The notes: generated from the letters alone by a model not told the origin. 53,212 nucleotides of DNA from Streptosporangiaceae bacterium (GCA_025964695.1 JAOPYK010000168.1:1-53212), one strand, 5' to 3'; shown: positions 26,135-34,574, numbered from the stretch's first letter. Program-made: numbers and translations.

Positions 26135-26617
26135 TCACCGGCCGGTCAGCGTGCGCAGGGCCGTGACGATCGCTTCCGGCGGCGGCGGGCAACCCGCCAC
26201 CTCCACATCGACCCGCACCACGTCGCGCACCGCCCCCTGCACGCCGGACCCACCGGCGAACACCCCGCAGTCGCGCGCGCAGTCGCCCAGCGCGATCACG
26301 ATGGCGGGACGCGGCATCGCCTCATGGCAGGCTTTCAGCGCGTCGGCCATGTTGCGGGTCACCGGGCCCGTCACCAGCAGGGCGTCCGCGTGCCGTGGTG
26401 AGGCGACCAGGCGCGCTCCGTATCGTTCGGCGTCATAGACCGGGCTGAAGGTCTGCCCCACCTCGATCTCACATCCGTTGCACGAGCCGGCGTCCACGTG
26501 CCGGACCTGCACCGACCCGGCCAGCGCGCGTGCGCCCTGCGGCACCGGCACCTCCGGGCGCGTGGGTTCGGGCTCCGCCACCCGCCCCACTTTGGCGATC
26601 TTCCTTAGTAACCCCAT
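26135..26617 (-). CDS. NuoB/HyfI-like [4Fe-4S] subunit, first gene of the operon
   Basis: A 160-residue iron-sulfur protein of the NuoB/HycG type. The four ligands of a proximal 4Fe-4S cluster are visible: C46 and C49 (GSCNGCE), C113 (GDCARDC) and C143 (AGCPPPP). It would pass electrons to or from the large subunit. The cluster is intact although the large subunit has lost nickel, so the complex should still do electron transfer. AAGGTGAT precedes the ATG at 26617. Equivalent to Rv0082. Confidence 0.88.
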   Translation of the reverse strand: MGLLRKIAKVGRVAEPEPTRPEVPVPQGARALAGSVQVRHVDAGSCNGCEIEVGQTFSPVYDAERYGARLVASPRHADALLVTGPVTRNMADALKACHEAMPRPAIVIALGDCARDCGVFAGGSGVQGAVRDVVRVDVEVAGCPPPPEAIVTALRTLTGR

Positions 26618-26833
26618 TCATCACCTTCCAGCGATTCCGGGAGCAATTCCGCATGAGCACTTCAGCGGTTGCCGACGTTAGCAGTCGCTGACTTTGGCAA
26701 TACTGCATTAGGTGAGGTGCGCGGATTATGCGGAAAAGAAAGGGTGGCCAGCTTTACGGGAAAGTGTGCGTCGCCGGAAGGCGATATAATGGCGCCAACT
26801 CCGCACCATTCGATCTCAGGCTTCTCGCGCAAT
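26618..26833 (-). promoter_or_regulatory. Promoter region of the hydrogenase-like operon
   Basis: A 216-base gap, AT-richer than its surroundings, upstream of the NuoB-like gene. An imperfect inverted repeat at 26669-26700 (TTGCC ... GGCAA with inner GTTAGC/GCTGAC) is a candidate operator. No ArsR-type regulator like Rv0081 is present next to it. Confidence 0.35.
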
Positions 26834-27106
26834 TCAGAACAATTGCCGAAACGTTGATAATCCGTTGAGGGCGGGAACGAGGGCCGCCCAGGCCATGGCC
26901 GGGGTGAGACCCCGCAGGGCCGAGGCCCCGAGGATGATCGCCTCGGTTGCGGTGTACGCCCGGCCGGTGAACGGCTTGGCGATCACGAACCCCATGACGA
27001 TGATGATGAACAGGCCGATGATCACGGTCAGCCCGTGGACGGAGCGGTGGCCGGCAGTGCCCGGGGCGCTCGCACGATCCGGTGTCGCCTCGGCGATTTC
27101 CGTCAC
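26834..27106 (-). CDS. Small membrane protein of unknown function
   Basis: 90 residues with a polar N-terminus and one strong membrane helix (LTVIIGLFIIIVMGFVIAKPF, about 26-46), followed by a second, weaker hydrophobic stretch (about 55-80). AAGGGA lies 5 bases before the GTG start. It precedes the hydrogenase-like operon on the same strand, 216 bases away, and may be an accessory of that membrane complex, but no family is recognised. Confidence 0.5.
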   Translation of the reverse strand: MTEIAEATPDRASAPGTAGHRSVHGLTVIIGLFIIIVMGFVIAKPFTGRAYTATEAIILGASALRGLTPAMAWAALVPALNGLSTFRQLF

Positions 27107-27440
27107 GGGATTCCCTTCCTGGTCCGCGAGCCGTCTTCCGGCTCCCGCGCACCATCCCGCGGAAGTCCGGAACGGCGCGGTTCCCGCCAGGAGGGGAACC
27201 CGTTCCCCCGCTCGGGGGTTCGATCCTCGTCTTGAGGGCGGAGGCCGCCTGTGACCGTCGGATATCTGGGAAGCTGGCCGTGTTTGAGAGTGACGTGCGC
27301 GGGAATCGAGGGCTCGCCTACCCGATGGTCGTCGCCTGGGGCGAGCACGATCGGATCACGCGCTACGGTGCGAGGACGGTTCGCCGCTGGGCGATCCGGT
27401 ATCGGCCGGATGCGGGGGCGGCCAGATCGGGAGGTGGTGT
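27107..27440 (+). other. 334-base divergent region with overlapping hairpins
   Basis: No gene seen. GGGGAAC-CC-GTTCCCC (27193-27208) and CCCCCG-CT-CGGGGG (27205-27218) share bases, so only one can form at a time. They lie in the leader of the MEDS-STAS gene. Confidence 0.35.
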
Positions 27441-28313
27441 GTGAGGGTCGGCGCTGACACGCAGATCACGGATCTCAAGGCGGACGACCATGCTTGTCTG
27501 ACGTTCTGTGAGGCCGAGGAATTGTTCGACCTCACTGCGGCGTTCGTTCGAGATGGGCTGGCCGACGGTCTGAAGGTGGTGTGGCTGAGCGAGTCGCCGC
27601 CGGTTCTGGCCCTGACCGAACTCGCCCATCGAGGAGTGGCGGTGGAGGTGGCGGCCGCGGCGGGACAGATGGTGGTGGCGGAGAACGAGGCCGGCCTGCT
27701 TACCGAGCAGGCCTTCGACGCCGACCACGCGATGGCGTGGCTGACCGGTCAGGTCACGACGTTCCGGCGCGAGGGGTATCCGGGGCTGCGGGTGGCGGTC
27801 GACATGAGCTGGGCGTTGCGCCCGATCGCCGGTATCGAGCAGCTACCAGGGTTCGAGGAGGAGGTCGCCGCCGTCCTGGCGGGCACGCAGGTTTCGGTGC
27901 TGTGCCAGTACGACCGCGACCGGTTCGACCCGGTGACGCTGGCATCGGTCGCCGCCAGCCATACCCGTTCGGTCGCCGCGGCCACCTACCACCACGACGC
28001 GGTGCTGCGGATCTGCCGTCAGTACGCCCCAGCCGGCATACGGCTGGCCGGGGAGATCGACCACCTCGCCGCCGAACCGCTGGCGGTCGCGCTCGCGGAG
28101 GCCATCCGGCTGAAGGGGGACATCACCATCAACATGGCCGAGTTGTCGTTCATCGACGTCTCCTGTACACGAATGATCCTCGACGCCGCGCGCAGTCTCC
28201 CCCCGCCGCGCGTCACGATTCTGCGCTGCAGTGCGGCGGTCACCCCGAAGTTCATCTTTCTGGGCGCCACCGGTCTCCCCGGTGTGAGGGTGGTGACCGC
28301 CGATGACCGGTGA
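27441..28313 (+). CDS. MEDS-domain sensor fused to STAS domain
   Basis: A 290-residue regulator. Residues about 10-190 are a MEDS (DcmR-type sensory) domain: DHACLTFCEAEEL is the usual opening and VLCQYDRDRF its late motif. Residues about 195-285 are a STAS anti-anti-sigma domain with LSFIDVSCTRMI, whose Ser is the possible phosphorylation site. GGGAGGTGGT precedes the GTG. It overlaps the next gene by 11 bases. Together they look like a signalling pair that controls an alternative sigma factor by partner switching, with this protein as the sensing side. No sigma factor is in the window. Confidence 0.8.
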   Translation: MRVGADTQITDLKADDHACLTFCEAEELFDLTAAFVRDGLADGLKVVWLSESPPVLALTELAHRGVAVEVAAAAGQMVVAENEAGLLTEQAFDADHAMAWLTGQVTTFRREGYPGLRVAVDMSWALRPIAGIEQLPGFEEEVAAVLAGTQVSVLCQYDRDRFDPVTLASVAASHTRSVAAATYHHDAVLRICRQYAPAGIRLAGEIDHLAAEPLAVALAEAIRLKGDITINMAELSFIDVSCTRMILDAARSLPPPRVTILRCSAAVTPKFIFLGATGLPGVRVVTADDR

Positions 28314-29133
28314 CACGCCCCGGGACGCCGCCAACTCGACCGGCCCGCACACCGCCGCGAAGGAGCTCGCGGGATTGGCCTCCACCAAGCCGCTGCTGGA
28401 GCAGGCCTTCGACGAGGACACGCTGTACGCGCTTCGGTCGGCCGTGGCCGCCCACGCCACCCAGGCGGGCCTGTCCGAGGGGCGGGCCAGCGATCTGGTC
28501 GCCGCCGCCCACGAACTGGCCGCCAACGCCGTACGGCACGGTGGCGGAGCCGGCCGGCTCCGCCTGTGGAACCACGACCAGGTTCTGCACTGCCAGGTCA
28601 GCGACGAAGGCCCGGACGGAGGATCGGCCGAACAGGACACCACGGCGCTGTGGGGCACCACGCCCGGCAGCGGGCTGTGGCTGGTGCGCCGGCTGGCCGA
28701 TCACATGCACCTGCAGACCGGCCCCTACGGCACCATCGCCGCGATCAGCCTCACGCTTGGCCCACCCGACCGGCGCTCCGAATTCCAAATCCGTGAGGAC
28801 GACCACGGCCACTGCATGGTGCTGACCGTGACCGGCGAACTGGACCTGCGTTCCGCGCCGACGTTGACCGCCACCATCAACGCCGCGATCGACGCCACAC
28901 CCACACCGCGCCTGGTGCTGGATCTGACCCGGCTCACGTTCTGGGACTCCTCCGGTATCGCCGCCCTCATCACCGCACAGCAGCGCATCAACACCGCCCC
29001 GGGCGCCAGATTGGTCCTCGCCGGCCTGTCCCAGCAGCTCAGGCGGCGACTGCGCACCATGGGACTCACCGACCGTTTCGCCCTCGCCGAGACGGCCCGG
29101 CAGGCCGTACGGAAGCTGTCGTCGTCCTCTTGA
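28303..29133 (+). CDS. Fused anti-sigma kinase (HATPase) and STAS anti-sigma antagonist
   Basis: A 276-residue protein joining two domains that usually act against each other. Residues about 30-150 are a SpoIIAB/RsbW-like ATPase with N box HELAANAVRHGG, G1 region SDEGPDGG and G2 region GSGLWLVRRLAD, all apparently intact. Residues about 165-270 are a STAS domain with LTFWDSSGIAALI, where the conserved Ser is present. It could phosphorylate its own STAS domain or that of the upstream MEDS-STAS protein, with which it overlaps by 11 bases. The sigma factor target is unknown. Confidence 0.8.
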   Translation: MTGDTPRDAANSTGPHTAAKELAGLASTKPLLEQAFDEDTLYALRSAVAAHATQAGLSEGRASDLVAAAHELAANAVRHGGGAGRLRLWNHDQVLHCQVSDEGPDGGSAEQDTTALWGTTPGSGLWLVRRLADHMHLQTGPYGTIAAISLTLGPPDRRSEFQIREDDHGHCMVLTVTGELDLRSAPTLTATINAAIDATPTPRLVLDLTRLTFWDSSGIAALITAQQRINTAPGARLVLAGLSQQLRRRLRTMGLTDRFALAETARQAVRKLSSSS

Positions 29134-29151
29134 TCAGCGAGTGCTCCGCGC

Positions 29152-29364
29152 TCAGTCCTGGGCGCGCCCGGCGATGGCCGGTGGTTGACGCCCGGCCAGC
29201 AGCCATCCGGCCATGATGGCGATGAGCGGGACACCTGCGCCGATGGCTGTGAGTTCGAGGACGGGTACCCGGCTCAGGGTGTCCAGTTGCCGGCTGTGGC
29301 CGGCGGCGAGACCGATGTAGGCGCCGAGCGTGCCGAGCCCGATCTGCGCCCGCATCCGCGCCAT
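29152..29364 (-). pseudogene. C-terminal remnant of an FtsX-type ABC transporter permease
   Basis: About 70 codons read as the end of a MacB/FtsX permease: RAQIGLGTLGAYIGLAAG, a short loop, the last membrane helix (VPVLELTAIGAGVPLIAI) and the cytosolic end WLLAGRQPPAIA. The rest of the gene, several hundred residues, and the partner ATPase are absent. The stop is intact at 29152-29154, 18 bases from the end of the convergent HATPase-STAS gene. Confidence 0.7.
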
Positions 29365-29474
29365 CCTGAACGCCGACGTCCTGGCCGTCCCGCTCCCGGC
29401 CGGTCCCGGCCGCGCGCTGCACACCGGCCGGTGATCGGTGCGCTTGTGCGCGGTCGGCCGCATCGGCGGCGACG

Positions 29475-30011
29475 ATGCCCGACGATCTGTACGGTTGTGG
29501 GGTGCGCGAGCTGGCACAGGTGAACGTCGCGGTCATGCGGGCGTCGCTGGACGACCCGGTGATGGCCCGGTTCGCGGACGCGTTCGACCCGATCGCCCGG
29601 CTGGCCGACGAGGCTCCGGGGTTCCTCTGGCGGCTGCGCACGCCGTCCGGGCACACCACCCTGGTCATCGAGAGCCCGCAGGGCGTGGAGCACTTGGTGG
29701 TCAACGTCTCGGTCTGGACGGACTACGCGTCGCTGCACGCCTTTGCCTACCGCAGCGCCCACGGTGCCCTGCTGCGGCAACGGGCTCGCTGGTTCCTGCC
29801 CACGCCACAGGCCTCCACCGCCCTGTGGTGGGTCCGCCCGGGTCAACGTCCCACAATCCATCAGGCGTTCCGGCGATTGAATCACCTGCGTGAACATGGC
29901 CCCACGCCGCAGGCATTCTCCTTGTTACAGCAATTCGACCCCCTTGGCCGGCCGATCGACCGTCCAGGCCCGAGCAGCCCGCGGCCCACCACGTCTCGGC
30001 GTTCAACCTGA
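29475..30011 (+). CDS. DUF3291 domain protein
   Basis: 178 residues; positions 10-150 match DUF3291, an antibiotic-monooxygenase-like dimeric alpha-beta barrel: ELAQVNVAVMRA, DEAPGFLWRL, NVSVWTDYASLHAFAYRS and WWVRPGQRPT. The family has no established reaction. A GTG at 29502 is an alternative start. The last 25 residues are Pro/Arg-rich and not conserved. It stands alone between a permease remnant and a convergent dehydrogenase. Confidence 0.75.
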   Translation: MPDDLYGCGVRELAQVNVAVMRASLDDPVMARFADAFDPIARLADEAPGFLWRLRTPSGHTTLVIESPQGVEHLVVNVSVWTDYASLHAFAYRSAHGALLRQRARWFLPTPQASTALWWVRPGQRPTIHQAFRRLNHLREHGPTPQAFSLLQQFDPLGRPIDRPGPSSPRPTTSRRST

Positions 30012-30126
30012 CCCATCCCGCGCCGGCCCGTGGACCGCCAAGCCGAGCAGGTTCCCGCCGAGCGGCCGCCTGCTCGACGGCGATGGGGTCGGTCAGGGAC
30101 GCTCGCCGCTGCCGCCGATCTCGCCA

Positions 30127-31515
30127 TCACGGCGGGGCGTCGAGCGGAACGACGTTGATCAGCTTCTTGTTGACGAACTCCTGGATGCCGAGCGGCGAGA
30201 GTTCCCGGCCGTACCCCGACTTCTTCACCCCACCGAACGGCAGGTCGGGTTTGGTCCAGGTCGGGTGGTTGACGAAGACCATGCCGCTCTCGATGCGCTG
30301 AGCGATCTGCTTGCCGTGCTCGGTGTCCGAGGTGAACACCGACCCGCCGAGGCCGAAGTCGGTGTCGTTGGCGATGGCCACGGCCTCGTCCTCGTCTCGG
30401 ACGCTGAAGAACATCGCCACGGGGCCGAACAACTCCTGGCCGTACACGGGGTTGTCCTTCGTCATGCCGGTGAGGATCGTCGGCTGCACGAACGCGCCGG
30501 TGTCGGGTACGGGATCGCCCAGCGTGGTGGCCTCGGCGCCGTGCTCGACCGCCTCGGCCACCTGGGCGTTGAGCGTCTCCACGGCCGACCGGGACGACAG
30601 AGGCGGAAGCGTGGTGCCCTCGTCCAGGGGGTCTCCGGCGGTGAGGGCCCCGAGGGCGGCCTTGAACGACTCCAGGAAGTCGTCGGCGATCGGGTCGACG
30701 ACGAGGATGCGCTTGGAGGCCACGCACGACTGGCCGCCGTTGTGCATGCGTCCCCACACGGCCCAGTTGACGGTCTCGTTGAGGTCGGCGTCGGGCAGCA
30801 CGATCAGCGGGTCGCTGCCGCCCAGCTCCAGCGTGCTCTTCTTGACCACCTTGCCTGCGCGCGAGGCGACGACCTTTCCCGCGCCCTCGCTGCCCGTCAG
30901 GGCCACCCCCTTGACGCGGGAGTCATCGATCACCCTCGCGATCTGCTCCTTGCTGACGAACAGATTCGTGTAAACGCCCTCCGGCGCACCGGCTTCGCGG
31001 AACAACCGCTCGAAGGCCAGTGCGGACTGCGGCACGATCGAGGCGTGCTTGACCATGACGACGTTGCCCGCCATGACGTTCGGAGCCGCGAACCGTACGA
31101 CCTGGTAGTAGGGAAAGTTCCAGGGCTGGACGCCCAGCAGCACGCCCAGCGGGTCGTTGACGACGACGGCGTCGTCTTTGCGCAGCTCTGTGCTCAGCCT
31201 GGTCGGCGCGAGGAAGCTCTCGGCATTCTCGGCGTAGTACTGGAAGATGTCCGCCGTCAGTTCGACCTCCTCCCTGCTCTCCCCGATGAGCTTGCCCATC
31301 TCCAGGGTGAGCAGGCGGGCGAACTCGTCCGTTCGATCACGCAGGATCCGGGCGGCGCGTGCGGTGACCGCCGCGCGTTCGGCGAAGGTTCGCCGCCGCC
31401 AGGCTTCGTAGGCGGACTGAGCCCGCGACAGGATCTCTTCGAGTTCGGTGTCGCTTATCTCGGAGAACGTCGCGAGGACTTCGCCGTTGTACGGATTCAC
31501 CGTTTGATAGGCCAT
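30127..31515 (-). CDS. NAD(P)-dependent succinate-semialdehyde dehydrogenase-like aldehyde dehydrogenase
   Basis: A 462-residue aldehyde dehydrogenase of full length with all key residues: N133 in QPWNFP (oxyanion), E230 in LELGGSDP (general base) and C264 in GGQSCVASKR (nucleophile). It is closest to the short succinate-semialdehyde dehydrogenase group, which oxidises succinic semialdehyde or similar aldehydes to the acid. GGAGG lies before the ATG. No GABA transaminase is near, so the physiological aldehyde is uncertain. Confidence 0.85.
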   Translation of the reverse strand: MAYQTVNPYNGEVLATFSEISDTELEEILSRAQSAYEAWRRRTFAERAAVTARAARILRDRTDEFARLLTLEMGKLIGESREEVELTADIFQYYAENAESFLAPTRLSTELRKDDAVVVNDPLGVLLGVQPWNFPYYQVVRFAAPNVMAGNVVMVKHASIVPQSALAFERLFREAGAPEGVYTNLFVSKEQIARVIDDSRVKGVALTGSEGAGKVVASRAGKVVKKSTLELGGSDPLIVLPDADLNETVNWAVWGRMHNGGQSCVASKRILVVDPIADDFLESFKAALGALTAGDPLDEGTTLPPLSSRSAVETLNAQVAEAVEHGAEATTLGDPVPDTGAFVQPTILTGMTKDNPVYGQELFGPVAMFFSVRDEDEAVAIANDTDFGLGGSVFTSDTEHGKQIAQRIESGMVFVNHPTWTKPDLPFGGVKKSGYGRELSPLGIQEFVNKKLINVVPLDAPP

Positions 31516-31915
31516 GTTGCCTCCTTCCGCGAGCCGATCGGGGTCCGGCTGGATCGATCGGCTGCGGCAGCCGAGTGGTCGCGACCTGGTCGTCGCATGT
31601 CGTCCATGCGAGGGCGGCGGATCGGCTTCCCAGCATCATCGGCGAAGGTCGCCGGTCACTCGGCATCCGCTCGGCGCCGGTGGCCATCGCGGCGATCGTC
31701 GAATCGGCTTTGCGACTCTAAGACCTGAATATGGCGAAAAGAGGCTTCTCGTCGGCGGTGTCCTTGGAGCCGTACGGCGATGTCGGCCCGGAAGCCGCTC
31801 AAAGCCCGCGGCGACACAGGAGGAAGTTGTCCCGCCTCCTATGCCCTGTCTAAACAGACCCGAAACCTCGGTATTTGTGAAGGCCGAAACTGGGCTGCCA
31901 TGAACGGCGGGGCCA
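31516..31915. other. 400-base intergenic region, no gene seen
   Basis: Holds the promoter of the leftward aldehyde dehydrogenase and the 3' flank of the next leftward gene. Long open frames here have no family features. No repeat or strong hairpin was noticed. Confidence 0.4.
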
Positions 31916-32707
31916 TCAGTAGCCGGGGAAGACCTTGCGCAGGTCATCGAGTGTGATGGTGCCGCCGGTGAGCCGTACTGTCGCCGGGGTGTGTTCGGCG
32001 GCGTGGCGGCCGGAGACCAGGCGCAGCCACCATTCCGCCGGAGTGCTGAGCACCCCGTCCGGGTGGGCGGGGGCTTCGACGAGGGCGACCGCGTCGCGCA
32101 CGTCGAGTCCGATGGAACGCTGCGGGGAAGTGGTCTGCACCGCGATGGTGGCCTGGCCGTCGAGATTGTCGGCCTTGCCGATGAAGCCGATGAGCATGCC
32201 CGCCTGGTCGATCAGCAGTTCGGTCGCCTCCGGGGCCAGGGTCGCCGCCGGGTCGAACGCGACCTTGACGTCCCAGGTGTGGTGGGCGAACTCGTTGAGG
32301 CGCATGCCGGCGGCGGTGCCCACGTCCACCGGTGCGGGCAAGAAGCCCAGGTCGATGCGCAGCTGCTCCCTGGTCGGCGCATCAAGGCCTTCGTACCGGC
32401 GCACCAGCGTCTCGTTCGCGTGCACGAAGGCCTCGGCCCGCTGGGCGGGAGACATCGCGTCCCACCGCGCCCAGACACCCTGATTGAACTCGCCTCCGAG
32501 GCTGCCCGAGGCGTTCAACGCGGCCTCAAGGGTGGCCGAGCCGATCTCCGCACCGCTGCCCAGGTGGCTCAGCACCTGCGAGATGTCCCATTGCGAAGCC
32601 CCCGATCCGTGAGTGAGGTCATCGGCGGTGAAGCCGCCCACGAGAGTGGCGAGCTCGTCGTGGCCCGTGCGCAAAGCCTTGATCGTCTGGTCGGTCCGGT
32701 CGGTCAT
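31916..32707 (-). CDS. Maleylpyruvate isomerase-family (DinB-fold, mycothiol-type) protein
   Basis: 263 residues with the TIGR03083/MDMPI N-terminal four-helix domain and a C-terminal SCP2-like or MDMPI_C domain (about 170-263). Putative metal ligands are His in SQVLSHLGS and the HH of NEFAHHTWD. The family includes mycothiol-dependent isomerases and other thiol transferases, so it may handle electrophiles using mycothiol. AGGAGAACACTG precedes the ATG. The upstream region contains two palindromes that may bind regulators. Confidence 0.8.
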   Translation of the reverse strand: MTDRTDQTIKALRTGHDELATLVGGFTADDLTHGSGASQWDISQVLSHLGSGAEIGSATLEAALNASGSLGGEFNQGVWARWDAMSPAQRAEAFVHANETLVRRYEGLDAPTREQLRIDLGFLPAPVDVGTAAGMRLNEFAHHTWDVKVAFDPAATLAPEATELLIDQAGMLIGFIGKADNLDGQATIAVQTTSPQRSIGLDVRDAVALVEAPAHPDGVLSTPAEWWLRLVSGRHAAEHTPATVRLTGGTITLDDLRKVFPGY

Positions 32708-32789
32708 CAGTGTTCTCCTGGTCTCGGGTGGCAGTGTTCATGCTTCGGTAACGATCGCTTGGCACCTCGAGTGAAGCTAGCGCCCTACA

Positions 32790-32805
32790 ACTTGAAGTAT
32801 CAAGT
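32790..32805. promoter_or_regulatory. Inverted repeat upstream of the isomerase-family gene
   Basis: ACTTGA-AGTA-TCAAGT is a perfect 6-bp-arm repeat about 85 bases before the start codon. The shape resembles sites of HxlR-type redox regulators; none is encoded nearby. Confidence 0.4.
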
Positions 32806-32826
32806 GACTCCTCATGCTCGGACCCA

Positions 32827-32844
32827 CTACTCCCTGGGGAGTAG
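32827..32844. promoter_or_regulatory. 18-bp perfect palindrome in the divergent region 32708-33075
   Basis: CTACTCCC-TG-GGGAGTAG lies between the leftward isomerase-family gene and the rightward acetamidase gene and could serve either. Nothing else was recognised in the 368-base gap. Confidence 0.4.
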
Positions 32845-33075
32845 CCGTGATTACTTTCTGGGCGGACGCGCTGGGGGCGTCCTGAACAGACATGGAACCC
32901 ACCGAACCGAATGGCCGCCTCGCTGACCACCGCCGCCGACGCCGTACCTCCGGAACTCATCGGTTAACGGGGCAGAAATCATCCTGCAACACGGTTGCAA
33001 GAAGATCCACCCATATTTGGCACGGTCCAGATGGCCCCAGTACGCCACCTGGTCCGATCGGTATGAGGAGGATCA

Positions 33076-34449
33076 GTGAACGCAGCCGAATACGGACGCT
33101 CCGCGCGCGAGACGATCGTCGAAGGGCTGGGGCGAAGAGGATTCCTGCGCGCAGCGACGGCCGTGGGTGCCACCGGGGTCGCGGCACCGCTGCTGTCCGG
33201 TGGCTCGGCTTCCGCGGCGTCATCGCCGAGACCTGAGGTGGCGATGCCCCGGGAGATCCTGCAGCCCGGGGTCGGCCCAATTCCGGGAAAGCACTATCTG
33301 AAGTCCCTGCCCGACCAGGTCACCTGGGGCTACGTGCCGCAGCTCACCGCCCAGCCGGTGCTGCGCATGAAATCCGGTGAGACGGTGACCGTCGACAGCG
33401 TTTCACACGAGGGCATTCTGGAGGACCAGGGCCGCGACCCGCTGGCCTACTTCAAGTCCCACGGAGTTCCGGCCGGCCAGGTGCTCAAGGACGCGATCGC
33501 GATCGCGGCCGAGTACAACCGGACCACGCGCAACTTCGACGTCGACGGCCCGCACGTGGTCACCGGTCCGATCTACGTCGAGGGCGCATCGCCCGGCGAC
33601 GTACTGAAGATCGAAATGCTGTCGTTCATGCCGCGCGTGCCCTACGGCGTGGTCTCCAGCCGTCACGGCAAGGGCGCCCTGCCCCGCCTGGCCGGCGGCG
33701 CCGTCCCGGCCGGCATCACAGTCGACGAGATCATGCCCCCGGTCGGCACCGACGGGCGCAGCACCGGCATCCCCACCAAGTACGGCAACGTGTCCGTCTT
33801 CACCCCGGTCAAATCGGGTCGCGGCAACGCTGTCGGCGCCATGCCCGGTGGCGCCGGCCGGGAGGTGAGATTCCCGCTGCGCCCGTTCATGGGCATGACC
33901 GGCGTCGCCTTCGCCCCATCGACGACCCTCACCGACCCCGCCCTCAACTCCATCCCGCCCACCCGGGGCGGCGGCAACATCGACATCAATCTGCTCACCG
34001 CCGGTTCCACCTTCTACCTGCCGGTCTTCGCCGAAGGGGCGCTGTTCTACACCGGTGACCCGCATATGGCCATGGGTAATGGCGAGGTGGCGCTCACCGC
34101 CATGGAGGGCTCGTTGCGCTCCACCTTCCGGCTGACCGTCTGCAAACGCGGCTCCGGCGACGCGCCGTCGGTCGCGTTCTCTTACCCGTTCGCGGAAACC
34201 CCCGACGCCTGGGTCCCCATCGGCCTGTCCGACCCGGACGGCTCGCAGAACGGCCAGATCAACGACCTCAACATCGCCATGCGTCGTGCGGTGGTCAACG
34301 CTCTCGATTTCCTCCAGAACGACCATGGCATGGACCGCGCTGTCGCCTACGCCTACCTGTCCGCCGCCGCCGACTTCGAGGTCTCCCAGGTCGTTGACCG
34401 CACCACCGGGGTTCACGGCGTCATTCAGAAGTCGCACTTCGCCGGCTGA
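33076..34449 (+). CDS. Tat-exported acetamidase/formamidase-family protein
   Basis: 457 residues. A twin-arginine signal opens the protein (GRRGFLRAATAVGATG, R20-R21) with a likely cut after SASA near residue 46. The rest is one acetamidase/formamidase domain: SVSHEGILEDQGRDP, GPIYVEGASPGDVLKIEML and GNIDINLLTAGSTFYLPVF. Family members release ammonia from formamide or acetamide in the cytosol; a Tat-exported form would act outside, perhaps on other amides. AGGAGG lies 5 bases before the GTG start. It could supply ammonium, in line with the nitrogen theme of the later operon, but that link is inference. Confidence 0.85.
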   Translation: MNAAEYGRSARETIVEGLGRRGFLRAATAVGATGVAAPLLSGGSASAASSPRPEVAMPREILQPGVGPIPGKHYLKSLPDQVTWGYVPQLTAQPVLRMKSGETVTVDSVSHEGILEDQGRDPLAYFKSHGVPAGQVLKDAIAIAAEYNRTTRNFDVDGPHVVTGPIYVEGASPGDVLKIEMLSFMPRVPYGVVSSRHGKGALPRLAGGAVPAGITVDEIMPPVGTDGRSTGIPTKYGNVSVFTPVKSGRGNAVGAMPGGAGREVRFPLRPFMGMTGVAFAPSTTLTDPALNSIPPTRGGGNIDINLLTAGSTFYLPVFAEGALFYTGDPHMAMGNGEVALTAMEGSLRSTFRLTVCKRGSGDAPSVAFSYPFAETPDAWVPIGLSDPDGSQNGQINDLNIAMRRAVVNALDFLQNDHGMDRAVAYAYLSAAADFEVSQVVDRTTGVHGVIQKSHFAG

Positions 34450-34574
34450 CCCTGCCTTTACCTGCACGAGAACAAGACGAAGGGCGCAAAGCTCGAAGCG
34501 GCGGGCTGATTGCGGGTAGGGCCCACGACCTGGAGGTATTTCGCGACGACGTCATCAAGATCTCGGGGGGAAGC

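Noticed and set aside
19318-26617. Functional formate hydrogenlyase or [NiFe] hydrogenase
   Set aside because: All four nickel cysteines are substituted in the large subunit and no hydrogenase maturation genes are in the window.
27185-27235. tRNA-like T-arm (GGGGGTTCGATCC)
   Set aside because: The flanking bases do not form a proper T-stem and no D-arm, anticodon arm or acceptor stem could be built; the local pairing is better explained by the two hairpins at 27193-27218.
29890-31728. 612-codon open frame on the plus strand
   Set aside because: It covers the antisense of the aldehyde dehydrogenase, whose catalytic residues are intact, and has no recognisable fold.
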